A stretch of 64,000 nt of DNA from Bacillota bacterium (GTDB lineage: Bacteria > Bacillota > Clostridia > Christensenellales > SZUA-584): positions 74,710 through 138,709 of the forward strand of contig JAEWCC010000017.1 in the NCBI GenBank assembly GCA_023390815.1, given 5' to 3'. A model generated the notes under the pieces. It worked only from the letters and a program-made list of their open reading frames with translations. It was not told the origin of the DNA and did not search any database. Shown in pieces: positions 7,395 to 15,962 of the stretch. A program made the position numbers and the translations under genes. The number at the start of each line of letters is the position of its first letter. The stretch's first letter is position 1.

Positions 7395-8951
7395 ATGTCC
7401 AATATGTTTTGTTTTCAGTGCGAACAGACCGTAGGCGGCAAGGGCTGCAGCATCAGCGGCGCATGCGGCAAAAAAGCGCCTACGTCCAATTTGCAGGATG
7501 AGCTGACCGGCGCAATGATTGGCCTCGCGCGCGCGGCTTACGGCCAGCCCGTAAGCGAAAAGGTGACGACGAACCTGCTGGAAGGGCTGTTTACCACGGT
7601 GACCAACGTGAGCTTCGACGACGAAGCGATCACGGCTCAAATTGAAAAAACACGGAGTGTCAAAGCGGAGTTGGACGCGTCTGTGCCTGAATATGATATG
7701 AACAAGCTTTGGAACACGGATGAGGATATCCGTTCGCTCAAATCGCTGATACTGTTCGGCATCCGCGGCATGGCGGCTTATGCCTACCATGCGCGTGTGC
7801 TGGGATATAAGGATGAGACGGTGGACGCATTCCTGCCCAAGGCGCTCTGCGCCATCGGCGGCGACGCGGATGCCAACACGCTGCTCGGTCTCGTGATGGA
7901 AACGGGCACGGTCAACCTTGCATGTATGGCGCTGCTCGACAAAGCGAACACGGAAACCTACGGCACTCCCGTACCGACAACCGTGCCGCTGACCATCGAG
8001 AAGGGACCGTTCATCGTGGTATCCGGCCACGACCTCTACGATCTGCACCGGCTGCTTGAACAAACCGAGGGCAAGGGCGTTAACGTCTATACGCACGGCG
8101 AGATGCTGCCCGCACACGCATACCCAAAGCTCAAAGCCTATCCGCAGCTGAAGGGCAACTTCGGCACGGCGTGGCAGAACCAGCAGAAGGAGTTTGCGAA
8201 CATTCCGGGGCCGGTGCTGTTTACGACAAACTGCATCATGCCCGTGAAGGACAACTATGCGGACCGCATATTCACGACGGAAGTCGTTGCGTATCCCGGC
8301 ATGGTGCACATCGGCGAGGACAAGGATTTCACGGCTGTGATTGAAAAGGCGCTGGAGCTGGGCGGCTATGCAGAGGACCATAAGATGACGGGCATCAACG
8401 GCGGCGAGACCGTGACGACCGGTTTTGGCCACGGCACAGTGCTGGGCGTGGCGGATAAGGTGATCGACGCGGTAAAGGCGGGTGCGATCAAGCACTTCTT
8501 CCTTGTGGGCGGCTGCGACGGCGCGAAGCCGGGCCGCAACTACTATACGGAGTTCGTGCGCCAGTCGCCCGACGACACGGTAATCCTGACGCTCGCGTGC
8601 GGCAAATACCGCTTCAACGATATGGATCTCGGCACGACCGGCGGCCTGCCGCGCATCATGGACATGGGCCAGTGCAACGACGCCTACAGCGCCATCCGCG
8701 TGGCGGTTGCGCTCTCGGAAGCGTTCGGCTGCGGCGTCAACGAGCTGCCTCTGACGCTGGTGCTCTCGTGGTACGAACAGAAGGCGGTCTGCATCCTGCT
8801 GACGCTGCTGTCGCTCGGTATCAAAAACATCTACATCGGGCCTTCGCTGCCTGCCTTCCTCTCGCCGAACATACTCAGCACGCTCGTGGAGCAGTTCGGC
8901 CTCACGCCGATATCGACGCCGGAGGAAGACCTGAAAAAGATATTAGGGTAA
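7395..8951 (+). CDS. hcp: Hybrid cluster protein (hydroxylamine / NO reductase)
   Basis: A 518-residue Fe-S protein that reduces hydroxylamine in vitro and handles nitric oxide stress in vivo. The N-terminal cysteine set C6-x2-C9-x8-C18-x5-C24 has the same spacing as the Desulfovibrio enzyme. Hybrid-cluster ligand regions appear as FTTNCI, GGCDGAKPGR, LACGKYRFN and GQCNDAYSA. ATG 7395 follows GGAGG by 8 nt, and the start FCFQCEQT matches family N-termini; the upstream in-frame start at 7320 lies inside the regulatory palindrome. It is followed by two stem-loops, so it is monocistronic. No Hcr reductase is adjacent. Confidence 0.95.
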   Translation: MSNMFCFQCEQTVGGKGCSISGACGKKAPTSNLQDELTGAMIGLARAAYGQPVSEKVTTNLLEGLFTTVTNVSFDDEAITAQIEKTRSVKAELDASVPEYDMNKLWNTDEDIRSLKSLILFGIRGMAAYAYHARVLGYKDETVDAFLPKALCAIGGDADANTLLGLVMETGTVNLACMALLDKANTETYGTPVPTTVPLTIEKGPFIVVSGHDLYDLHRLLEQTEGKGVNVYTHGEMLPAHAYPKLKAYPQLKGNFGTAWQNQQKEFANIPGPVLFTTNCIMPVKDNYADRIFTTEVVAYPGMVHIGEDKDFTAVIEKALELGGYAEDHKMTGINGGETVTTGFGHGTVLGVADKVIDAVKAGAIKHFFLVGGCDGAKPGRNYYTEFVRQSPDDTVILTLACGKYRFNDMDLGTTGGLPRIMDMGQCNDAYSAIRVAVALSEAFGCGVNELPLTLVLSWYEQKAVCILLTLLSLGIKNIYIGPSLPAFLSPNILSTLVEQFGLTPISTPEEDLKKILG

Positions 8952-8966
8952 TTGGGGAAATACGCA

Positions 8967-9081
8967 GCCCGTTTCGGGCGCAGCGTGCTGACAGGCGAAT
9001 ATCTGTCGGCAGCCTGCGCCCGGAAACCGGGCGCAAGCCCGCCCGCCGCAACTGGGGAGATGCGGCGCGGCGGGTATTTTT
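8967..9081 (+). terminator. two stem-loops ending the hcp transcript
   Basis: The first is a long imperfect hairpin (8967-9033) in which GCCCGTTTCGGGCGCAG pairs with CTGCGCCCGGAAACCGGGC across a 30-nt loop that also contains CTGACAG / CTGTCGG. The second, 9042-9081, has CCCGCCGC pairing with the downstream GCGGCG / GGCGGG run and is followed by TATTTTTA, a standard intrinsic terminator. The rest of the 8952-9284 gap shows nothing else recognisable. Confidence 0.7.
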
Positions 9082-9284
9082 ATCCCCGGGCATCGTGCCA
9101 GTGCATGACTGGAATAAGAATATGCTGGTGTCGATCGGACGGAACCGTGATCAATATGCTGACTTGTTCAGCTCGAGTTGTAACGAACTGGTGTGTAATA
9201 TTCCGGCACAAGGCTTTACATATAGATACACAGCGAGTAGAATTCTTGTTTGGTACTTAAATAATGGACAACAGAGGTTGAGAC

Positions 9285-10511
9285 TTGAAAAAATCCGTTC
9301 CCGGCACGATAAAAACACCCGTTACGCTTACCGTCAGCTTGTATATCCTGTTCTTTTGTTACGCGCTTTCCGCCACGTTAACCGGCCCGCTGATCCCAAA
9401 GATCATGGCGCAGTATGGCATTTCGCTTTCGCAGAGCGGCCTCATCTCGCTGCTCATCGGTGCAGGCGGGGCGCTCGGCATTTTCACCGGCGGGCTGATC
9501 GCCGACCGGTTTAAAAAGCCCGTACTGATTCACGTTTCTATGTATATGTACAGCGCCTCTATGCTCGCGATGTACTTCGCGGCGTCCTATATCTGGCTGC
9601 TGGCAATGTTTTTTTTCATGGGATTCAGCTCGCGCATACTCGATACGACGGGCAACGGCTACATCTCGGACATTCACGAACACCGCCGCAGCCTCTACAT
9701 GTCTTTGATGCACGCGTCGTACGCGCTAGGCGCGGTGGCAGGCCCGGTGCTGACCTCCACGGTGCTGACGGACGGGCATGCCTGGCAGGACGTGTTTTTA
9801 GTGATGGGGCTGCTGTGCGCCGCCGCGTCGGGCTTTTATACCGTCATTCAACTTCTCATAAAGAATGTGCCGCTGCCTGCGATGCCGACCGCACCCTCGA
9901 AAAAATTCTTCTGGATCAAGGACAGGCAGTTCTATATCCTGTGCGTGATGGCTTTCGTATATTGCGGCTTTACGTCGACACTGGCCGCGTGGATGCCGAC
10001 GTTCATGCAAAAGGAGCTGTCCGCGGATACCATGCTTTCCGGGCTGCCCATTTCGCTGCTTTGGGTGGGGATTCTGTGCGGAAGACTCGTGTACCCCCTG
10101 CTGACCAGCCGGTTCGGCGCAAAACGGTTCTTTCTGGTGGGCAGCCTCATTACCAGCATCGTCTACGTGCTGTCCATAATCATCAATTCGCCGCAATTCT
10201 ACGTGGCCTCGTTTTTTGTCCCCGGCTTTTTGCTTGGCTCCATCGTGCCGTTTTCGATCGTGCTCGGATGCGGCTGGCACCGGGCGCACAGCGGCGCCGT
10301 TTCCTCGTATATTCTGATGTCCGGTACGCTGGGCTTTCTGATCATTCCCTGGCTGTTCGGGTATGTATCGGATGTAATCGGCCTTTACGGCATGATCGCC
10401 TCGTGCGCGCTGATGCCCGTCGCCCTGCTGGCGCTATGCGTAAAGCTGCCGGGGAGTTCCGAAACTGCTCTATGTGACGCACCTGAGCCCATGGGCCTTA
10501 CGCAGCAATAA
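9285..10511 (+). CDS. Major facilitator superfamily transporter
   Basis: A 408-residue polytopic protein with about 12 hydrophobic segments in two halves. MFS motif A is seen between helices 2 and 3 as GGLIADRFKKP, and the first helix contains SATLTGPLIPKIMAQYG, typical of sugar- or drug-type MFS members. The start is TTG at 9285, with AGAGG 7 nt upstream; no ATG nearby would keep the first helix. It stands alone between the hcp terminator and the convergent aldehyde dehydrogenase gene. Direction and substrate cannot be told from sequence. Confidence 0.85.
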   Translation: MKKSVPGTIKTPVTLTVSLYILFFCYALSATLTGPLIPKIMAQYGISLSQSGLISLLIGAGGALGIFTGGLIADRFKKPVLIHVSMYMYSASMLAMYFAASYIWLLAMFFFMGFSSRILDTTGNGYISDIHEHRRSLYMSLMHASYALGAVAGPVLTSTVLTDGHAWQDVFLVMGLLCAAASGFYTVIQLLIKNVPLPAMPTAPSKKFFWIKDRQFYILCVMAFVYCGFTSTLAAWMPTFMQKELSADTMLSGLPISLLWVGILCGRLVYPLLTSRFGAKRFFLVGSLITSIVYVLSIIINSPQFYVASFFVPGFLLGSIVPFSIVLGCGWHRAHSGAVSSYILMSGTLGFLIIPWLFGYVSDVIGLYGMIASCALMPVALLALCVKLPGSSETALCDAPEPMGLTQQ

Positions 10512-10543
10512 GATGCACGGAATACACTCCCCGCAGCTATATC

Positions 10544-11989
10544 TTATCGGTATTTGATATACGCGACCTTGTGCTCCGTGAAGAACTCCAGCCCGGTATG
10601 CCCCGCCTCGGGTATGCCAAAGCCACTGTGTTTAACGCCGCCGAAACTCATCTGCGGTTCCTTATGCGCCGTTGCGAGGTTGACATGCGTCACGCCCGCG
10701 TCGCTCTTTTCGAGGAACGTAAGCGCTTTGGCCAGGTCGTTCGTATAGATGGAGGAGGCGAGCCCGAATTCCACGTCGTTGGCGACCGCCAGCGCCTCGT
10801 CAAAATCCTTTACTTCCATGATGCTGAGTACCGGCCCGAATATCTCTTCGCGTGCGATAGTCATATCCGGCGTCACGTTGGTAAACACCGTCGGCGGGAT
10901 AAAGCAGCCTTGGGCAAACTCGCCGCCGAGCGCGGCCCCGCCCGCCGCGAGCGTCGCGCCTTCGCGGATGCCCGACTCGATGTAACCGGATATGGTGCGC
11001 AGCTGTTCCGCGCCGCAAACCGGCCCCATTTGTGCGGCAGTGTCAAGCCCGGGCCCCACCGTGATCTTTGAGACCTCGCGGAGTATCAGCTCCTTTAACC
11101 GCTCCGCAATCGGCTTTACTGCGATTACCCGGCTCGTGGCGGTGCACCACTGGCCCGCGCAGGCAAATGTCGCCGTGACTATGGATTTAGCCGCCGCTTC
11201 AATGTCCGTATCCTCCAGCACCACGGCGGGGTTCTTGCCGCCCATCTCGAGCTGCGTCTTGGCAAGCGTCTTTGCCGCCTGCTCATGGATGCGCCGCCCT
11301 ACGCTTGTAGAGCCGGTAAACGACACCGCGTGGATATCCGGATGGGTGACGAGCGTGTCGCCTACCTCGCCGCCGCTGCCCGTAACGAAGTTGAGCTCGC
11401 CGTGCGTAAGCCCCGCGTTATAAAACAGCTCCGTAAATTTGAGCCCGATCAGCGGAGTCAGGCTTGCGGGTTTGAACACGCACGTATTGCCCGCCATCAG
11501 CGCGGGTACGATTTTGCGCACCGGTACGTTAAGCGGAAAGTTCCACGGGGCGATAACCGCCACCGCGCCAAGCGGTACGCGCGTCTCGTATGCCAGCACG
11601 CCCTCGACTGCGGAGGGGACGGTTTTACCGCACAGGCGCAGGCCTTCGTTAATCTGGTATTCCATCTCACGGATTGCCGAGTCTACCTCGCCAAATCCCT
11701 CTTTAAGCGTTTTGCCGTTTTCCAGCGTAATGGCGCGCGCAAACTCCTCGCGCCGATCGATCATTTCGCGGTGCGCTTTTTTCATATGCTCCGCGCGCGC
11801 GAAAACACTGAGCGCACTCCACGCGGGAAACGCGCACACGGCCGCCTCCACCGCGCTGCATGTCTGCTCTCTCGAGAGCGCGGGCCATATGCCCGTGACT
11901 TCGGAAAGATTGGCCGGATTGCGCTGCTCAAAGGTCTTTGTAGACTGTACCTTATCGGATGCGATCATACTGTAATAGGTTGTTGGCAT
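10544..11989 (-). CDS. NAD(P)-dependent aldehyde dehydrogenase
   Basis: A 481-residue ALDH-superfamily enzyme oxidising an aldehyde to the acid. Motifs by residue: PWNFP (148-152), the general base in LEMGGKNP (E248), the catalytic cysteine in GQWCTATSR (C282), and EEIFGPVLS in the C-terminal half. All catalytic residues are present and the length is standard. It resembles the semialdehyde / 2,5-dioxovalerate / benzaldehyde dehydrogenase branch, but specificity is not predictable. It is convergent with the MFS gene and separated from the upstream GNAT gene by a terminator, so it is probably monocistronic. Confidence 0.9.
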   Translation of the reverse strand: MPTTYYSMIASDKVQSTKTFEQRNPANLSEVTGIWPALSREQTCSAVEAAVCAFPAWSALSVFARAEHMKKAHREMIDRREEFARAITLENGKTLKEGFGEVDSAIREMEYQINEGLRLCGKTVPSAVEGVLAYETRVPLGAVAVIAPWNFPLNVPVRKIVPALMAGNTCVFKPASLTPLIGLKFTELFYNAGLTHGELNFVTGSGGEVGDTLVTHPDIHAVSFTGSTSVGRRIHEQAAKTLAKTQLEMGGKNPAVVLEDTDIEAAAKSIVTATFACAGQWCTATSRVIAVKPIAERLKELILREVSKITVGPGLDTAAQMGPVCGAEQLRTISGYIESGIREGATLAAGGAALGGEFAQGCFIPPTVFTNVTPDMTIAREEIFGPVLSIMEVKDFDEALAVANDVEFGLASSIYTNDLAKALTFLEKSDAGVTHVNLATAHKEPQMSFGGVKHSGFGIPEAGHTGLEFFTEHKVAYIKYR

Positions 11990-12140
11990 ATGCTCCTCGC
12001 TTTGCTAACAAAGATTCTCCTCTGGCACCAGGAGGTAATACCATTATACCATAATACCACGGAAAAAGCCAGAGGGATTTAAGAATGCTCCATTCTTCAG
12101 GTTTAAGTTCGATACTCCCACACTTCGCCTTCGGCTCAAT

Positions 12141-12173
12141 AAAAACGCCTTCCCCTGGAAAGGGAAGACGTTT
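12141..12173 (-). terminator. intrinsic terminator after the GNAT/methyltransferase pair
   Basis: On the minus strand, AAACGTCTTCCC pairs with GGGAAGGCGTTT around a short loop and is followed by a T run. It lies about 40 bp beyond the stop of the GNAT gene at 12215 and insulates the aldehyde dehydrogenase gene. Confidence 0.75.
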
Positions 12174-12214
12174 GAAACATTCGTGGTCTGTAAAAACGTG
12201 GAAATGACGTTCGG

Positions 12215-12769
12215 TTATCGTATCTTGCTTAGCGGCAGCCACATGAAGTATTCGTCGGCATAGGTGCCGTCGGTGTATTTAAAACCGTTCTTGTAGACGC
12301 CGGTCGTCTCAAAGCCCAGGCTTTCGTACATCGCGGTGGCTGCATCGTTGTCTGCTACCACATCAAGCTCCGCCTGCTCAAAGCCGTTTTCCTTGCACCA
12401 GCGAAGTGTCTCGGCCATCATGCGCCGCCCGATTCCATGCCGCCAGAAGGCCTGCCGCACCGCGACCGCGAGCAGTGCGCGATGCCTGAAACGCTGCAGA
12501 TTGCGCAGCGCGCCCGCGTTGCAAGACGCGACGATCTCGCCTTCCACCTCTGCGACGAGCCAAAGCGAGCGGGTGTCCTCCAGCCGCGCACGGATGAAAT
12601 CGCGCTCCTGCGCTGCCGTCATGGTGAACTCGCCGGGTTCCCGCGCTAAGAATCGGGATTCGGTATCCGAACCCTGAACAAACGCAATCATTTTCTCCGC
12701 ATCCTCAGGCGATATGCTGCGCACTACGACCTCGCGCCCATCCTTCAACGTGATTGTAATTGGATTCAT
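12215..12769 (-). CDS. GNAT-family N-acetyltransferase
   Basis: A 184-residue GNAT protein with a clear acetyl-CoA motif in VAVRQAFWRHGIGRRMMAE (R-x4-G-x-G) and the C-terminal signature AMYESLGFETTGVYKNGFK. The N-terminal segment ITLKDGREVVVRSISPEDAEKM is common in acetyltransferases acting on small amines or protein N-termini. ATG 12769 is preceded by CAGGTGGTTTGA. The gene lies 29 bp downstream of the methyltransferase gene and ends at a terminator, so the two form a short operon. Substrate unknown. Confidence 0.85.
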   Translation of the reverse strand: MNPITITLKDGREVVVRSISPEDAEKMIAFVQGSDTESRFLAREPGEFTMTAAQERDFIRARLEDTRSLWLVAEVEGEIVASCNAGALRNLQRFRHRALLAVAVRQAFWRHGIGRRMMAETLRWCKENGFEQAELDVVADNDAATAMYESLGFETTGVYKNGFKYTDGTYADEYFMWLPLSKIR

Positions 12770-12798
12770 ATCAAACCACCTGTATTAAATGATAATTA

Positions 12799-13482
12799 TT
12801 AACGCCGAGCCTGATTCCGACGCGGAGGCACCTGCAATGTAAACAGCCGGATTAGCTGCTCGTGCTCAGGATCATACGCCTCAGTACAGCCCTCGAGTAT
12901 AAAATACTGCCGCAGCAGCGCGACCCATTTCTCCGTAGGCAGATTCCAGAGCAGCTGCCGGTCGTCACAGGGATCAACCCGTGACGTATAGGCATTACGG
13001 GCAAGCTCGGCAGGCGATAGGTATGGGCTCACCATGACGAGCACCCTGCCGCGCGGGCGAACGATGTGGCGTATCTGCGCGAGTACGGTTTGCGTATCGT
13101 CCGGTGCAAGCGTATCGGCAATACCGGAAAGTATCGCGGCGCTTACGGAAGACCGCTTCATTGTCTCCAGTGCCTCGGAGCCGGCCTCAATCCACTCATA
13201 CTTGCCTCGTTTCATCAACGCGGTACTCTCGCATGCAAGCCGGATGGCGGTGGGGGAGGGGTCTATACCGAGGTGCCGTTTCGTACCGCGAAGTGCACAT
13301 AAAAAGAGCATCGTGCCGTTCCCGCAGCCGAAGTCGATCACACTACGGGCACTCTCGCAAAGCCAGTCCAGCGCTTCGTCCACCGCGGGTATCCCCATAT
13401 CGCGATGGAGGGGAATTTGAGCCAGCTCACATGCAAATACTTCATTCCGGGCGATACGGACATTCTCTGTGGTACTGTCCAT
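12799..13482 (-). CDS. Class I SAM-dependent methyltransferase
   Basis: A 227-residue Rossmann-type methyltransferase. Motif I is VIDFGCGNGTMLFLCAL, followed by LGIDPSPTAI (acidic residue for the SAM ribose) and GIADTLAPDDTQTVLAQIRHIVRPRGRVLVMV, the usual post-motif II/III region. ATG 13482 has AAAGGAGCTC upstream. It is first in a two-gene unit with a GNAT. The short C-terminal part gives no hint of target. Confidence 0.85.
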   Translation of the reverse strand: MDSTTENVRIARNEVFACELAQIPLHRDMGIPAVDEALDWLCESARSVIDFGCGNGTMLFLCALRGTKRHLGIDPSPTAIRLACESTALMKRGKYEWIEAGSEALETMKRSSVSAAILSGIADTLAPDDTQTVLAQIRHIVRPRGRVLVMVSPYLSPAELARNAYTSRVDPCDDRQLLWNLPTEKWVALLRQYFILEGCTEAYDPEHEQLIRLFTLQVPPRRNQARR

Positions 13483-13611
13483 ATGGAGCTCCTTTCGGGC
13501 GAAACGGGCGATGTGCAGAAAAAGTTTAATGTCCGCTGCCGATGTTGCAAGGCGTTGATGAATTCACTGGATATTGTATACGAAAATGTGCTCACCCGCA
13601 ATATGCGCAAC

Positions 13612-13640
13612 TGAAAAGCCCCGCGGAAACCCGCGGGGCC
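13612..13640 (-). terminator. intrinsic terminator of the OYE-type reductase gene
   Basis: GCCCCGCGG (13618-13626) and CCGCGGGGC (13631-13639) form a perfect 9-bp stem with a 4-nt loop, followed on the minus strand by TTTT. It sits 28 bp beyond the stop at 13668. Confidence 0.85.
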
Positions 13641-13667
13641 TAAGACCATCTTCGTATACGGAGTCTG

Positions 13668-14906
13668 TCAGGTGCGCTTCTCTTTGAGGTTGCCCTCCTC
13701 ACGCCGGATCTCCTGCAGCGATTGCGTGTAAGGTTTGTTGTAGGTCGCGCAGCCGACGTTCTTTTGGCGGATGAGGAACTCGATGCAGTTGTCGCACGCC
13801 GTGCACCACTGGATATCGTCCTCGCGGCCTTCGAGATACTTCTTCGGAAGCAGCGGGTCCGCAAGCGACTGGCGGCCTAGCGCGATCATGTCCGTGACGC
13901 CGTCACGGATGTTCTTGTTGCCCCAGAATACCGTCGTGTTCTCCTCCTTGTTTCGCGCTTGCAGCTTGTTGTTGCCCTTGTTGAACACGGAATACGCCGA
14001 GCCGATCATGACAGCCTTTTTGAGCACTTTTTTGCCCGCGTGCGAGAACGTGTGGTGCAGATATACCTGGTCCGGGATCGACTTATCAGGCTGGGACAGC
14101 GCGAGCGTGATGGACGGGCTGCCTGCCGACTGGAGGATAAACGATGCGCCGCGCTCCTCGAGACCCTGGATGAGATCGAGCGGCTCGGTCAGGTCGATGA
14201 TCGCCGTATCAGGCCCGGCGCTGCCCTGTCCACCTGGGAAGCCCTCCCAGAACGAGACTTTAGAGCCGATCAGGAAGTTGCTGTCGTTTACGGCTTTGGT
14301 TACTTTTTCGATGAGGTTATACGCGAATTGGCGGCGTTTTTCCCACGGGCCACCGTATTTCCAGTTGCGGTCGTTGTACGGGCGGAGGATCTGCGAGCCC
14401 AGATAGCCGTGGCAGAGCTTTAAATCCACGCCGTCCGCGCCCGCGTCATGCGCGATCTGCGCGCTCAAAACGAACTGGTCGATGATTTTGTCCACATCGT
14501 CCTCGCTGAGCAACTCGCCACCGAAGCCGGGGAGCGGCTTCACGCACACGCGCTTCGAGAACGCCGGATGGCTGAGCTCACCCGAGTGCGTCAGCTGGAA
14601 TATCAGCAGCGGCTTGTCGTTGACCTTGCGCATCTCGGATACGAACTTTTCGAGCGGCTTTTGGTTGTGCGGCATGATGGAAAGCTGGAACTGGCGTGAG
14701 CGGTTCTCATAACCTACGGTGATCGCTTCGAGTACGATGATACCCGCATCGCCTTCAAACAGGTTGCGGTACCGCTCGTAAGTCGGTGAGGTGGGGTTAC
14801 CCTGCTCGTCCGAGTCGCAGCATTCCATGGCGTTCATCACAAAACGGTTGGTCGCGGTCTTGCTGCCGATCTTAAGCTCCTGAGCCAAAGGTTCGTCTTT
14901 TCTCAT
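13668..14906 (-). CDS. Old Yellow Enzyme / 2,4-dienoyl-CoA reductase-type FMN oxidoreductase
   Basis: A 412-residue NADH:flavin oxidoreductase corresponding to the FMN barrel of the 2,4-dienoyl-CoA reductase group. It has TNRFVMNAMECCDSD near the N-terminus, FQLTHSGELSHP, the substrate-histidine region AGADGVDLKLCHGYLGSQIL, and an Fe-S-like cysteine set C-x2-C-x2-C-x11-C at the C-terminus (WCTACDNC...GC). The C-terminal NAD(P)/FAD domain of full dienoyl-CoA reductases is missing. ATG 14906 is preceded by CGGAGGTT; the longer form to 14999 lacks a ribosome site. Next to a PAS-LuxR regulator on the same strand, it is a candidate target of that regulator. It probably reduces an activated C=C bond. 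Confidence 0.85.
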   Translation of the reverse strand: MRKDEPLAQELKIGSKTATNRFVMNAMECCDSDEQGNPTSPTYERYRNLFEGDAGIIVLEAITVGYENRSRQFQLSIMPHNQKPLEKFVSEMRKVNDKPLLIFQLTHSGELSHPAFSKRVCVKPLPGFGGELLSEDDVDKIIDQFVLSAQIAHDAGADGVDLKLCHGYLGSQILRPYNDRNWKYGGPWEKRRQFAYNLIEKVTKAVNDSNFLIGSKVSFWEGFPGGQGSAGPDTAIIDLTEPLDLIQGLEERGASFILQSAGSPSITLALSQPDKSIPDQVYLHHTFSHAGKKVLKKAVMIGSAYSVFNKGNNKLQARNKEENTTVFWGNKNIRDGVTDMIALGRQSLADPLLPKKYLEGREDDIQWCTACDNCIEFLIRQKNVGCATYNKPYTQSLQEIRREEGNLKEKRT

Positions 14907-15026
14907 CGCGTTAACCTCCGATACTAATTTAGGCAGGGTCTGCCTGTATAAAGTATAGAGGCGCTTTACACGTGAGCCAATCCCAATCCGGTACCCCAAA
15001 GTACTATAAAAAACCTAGTATTTTGT

Positions 15027-15941
15027 TCAGTCCAGCGGCAGGTGGGAGCGCAGCAGGCAGGAGCGCAGGTTGTCGCGGCCCGGTTCCAGCCCCAGCTTTT
15101 TTCGGATGCCCGCACGGTGAAAGTCTACGGTCTTCTTGGAAATACACATTGCCTCCGCGATCTCCTTGGAGGATCGTCCTGAGCGGATCAGCGACATGAT
15201 CTCGATCTCGCGTGACGTGAATTCGGCTAATGTGGATGCTTCGGAAAGGTAGGGGGTGACGATGTTTTCGAACAGGCTGTCGAGAAACGACAGCATCTCG
15301 TATTCGGCTGGTTTTTCCTGCACCGCTTCGCGGATATGGCGGATCAGCGGGCGGATATACTTTTTGACGTTGCCGGTGATGGTGCTTTCGATGGTCTTCT
15401 TTTCGTCTTCCTTCTGCTCGATGTACCCCTTCAATAGATCATTCTGGGCGCGGATGTTTTCGAGGTTCTTTTCGATCGCACAGATCTTGGAATAGAGATC
15501 GACCTCGCAGGTGATATCCTTCACGTATTCCACGATGCCCGCAAGCTGCTCATCTGCAAACACCGGAAAGCCCTGCAGCTCGTGCCAGCCGGAAGTGCCG
15601 GTTTCCTTCATGTGGTAGGAGATAATGTCCCGCTGCGCCTTGCGCGTTTCGATCGCCCGTATAATGGGGCAATCCGCGCAGGGCGATTTGCGGTCGTGGT
15701 AGACCGCATAGCACTTTCTTCCGACGATATGCCTCTTATGGGCGTACCAAGTCTGCATTGTGAAGTTGACCTGTACGATGTTGAGGTCGGTATCGAGGAT
15801 GCTGATGCCGTCTTCGATCGAATTAAAAAGGTTGCTCTCATGGGAAAAAGCCGCTTCGATATCGGCATACTGGAACGACTTGTTCGGGTTGAAGATGTTC
15901 GTATTGTGCTCCCGGTACATTTCAACGGCTTTGCTGTGCAA
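15027..15941 (-). CDS. PAS-domain LuxR-family transcriptional regulator
   Basis: A 304-residue one-component regulator. An N-terminal PAS domain (about residues 35-150) contains CYAVYHDRKSPCADCP (C77, C88, C91), a cysteine set found in many anaerobic PAS sensors that could hold metal or respond to redox. A coiled-coil linker (about 155-190, rich in E, K and Q) follows. A GerE/LuxR HTH begins near residue 242 (SREIEIM...SSKEIAEAMCISKKTVDFHRAGIRKKLGL). No receiver domain is present. It lies about 120 bp upstream of the OYE-type gene on the same strand, and that reductase is its most likely target (inference). Confidence 0.85.
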   Translation of the reverse strand: MHSKAVEMYREHNTNIFNPNKSFQYADIEAAFSHESNLFNSIEDGISILDTDLNIVQVNFTMQTWYAHKRHIVGRKCYAVYHDRKSPCADCPIIRAIETRKAQRDIISYHMKETGTSGWHELQGFPVFADEQLAGIVEYVKDITCEVDLYSKICAIEKNLENIRAQNDLLKGYIEQKEDEKKTIESTITGNVKKYIRPLIRHIREAVQEKPAEYEMLSFLDSLFENIVTPYLSEASTLAEFTSREIEIMSLIRSGRSSKEIAEAMCISKKTVDFHRAGIRKKLGLEPGRDNLRSCLLRSHLPLD

Positions 15942-15962
15942 GCTGGTTACCTCCGCAGCATA

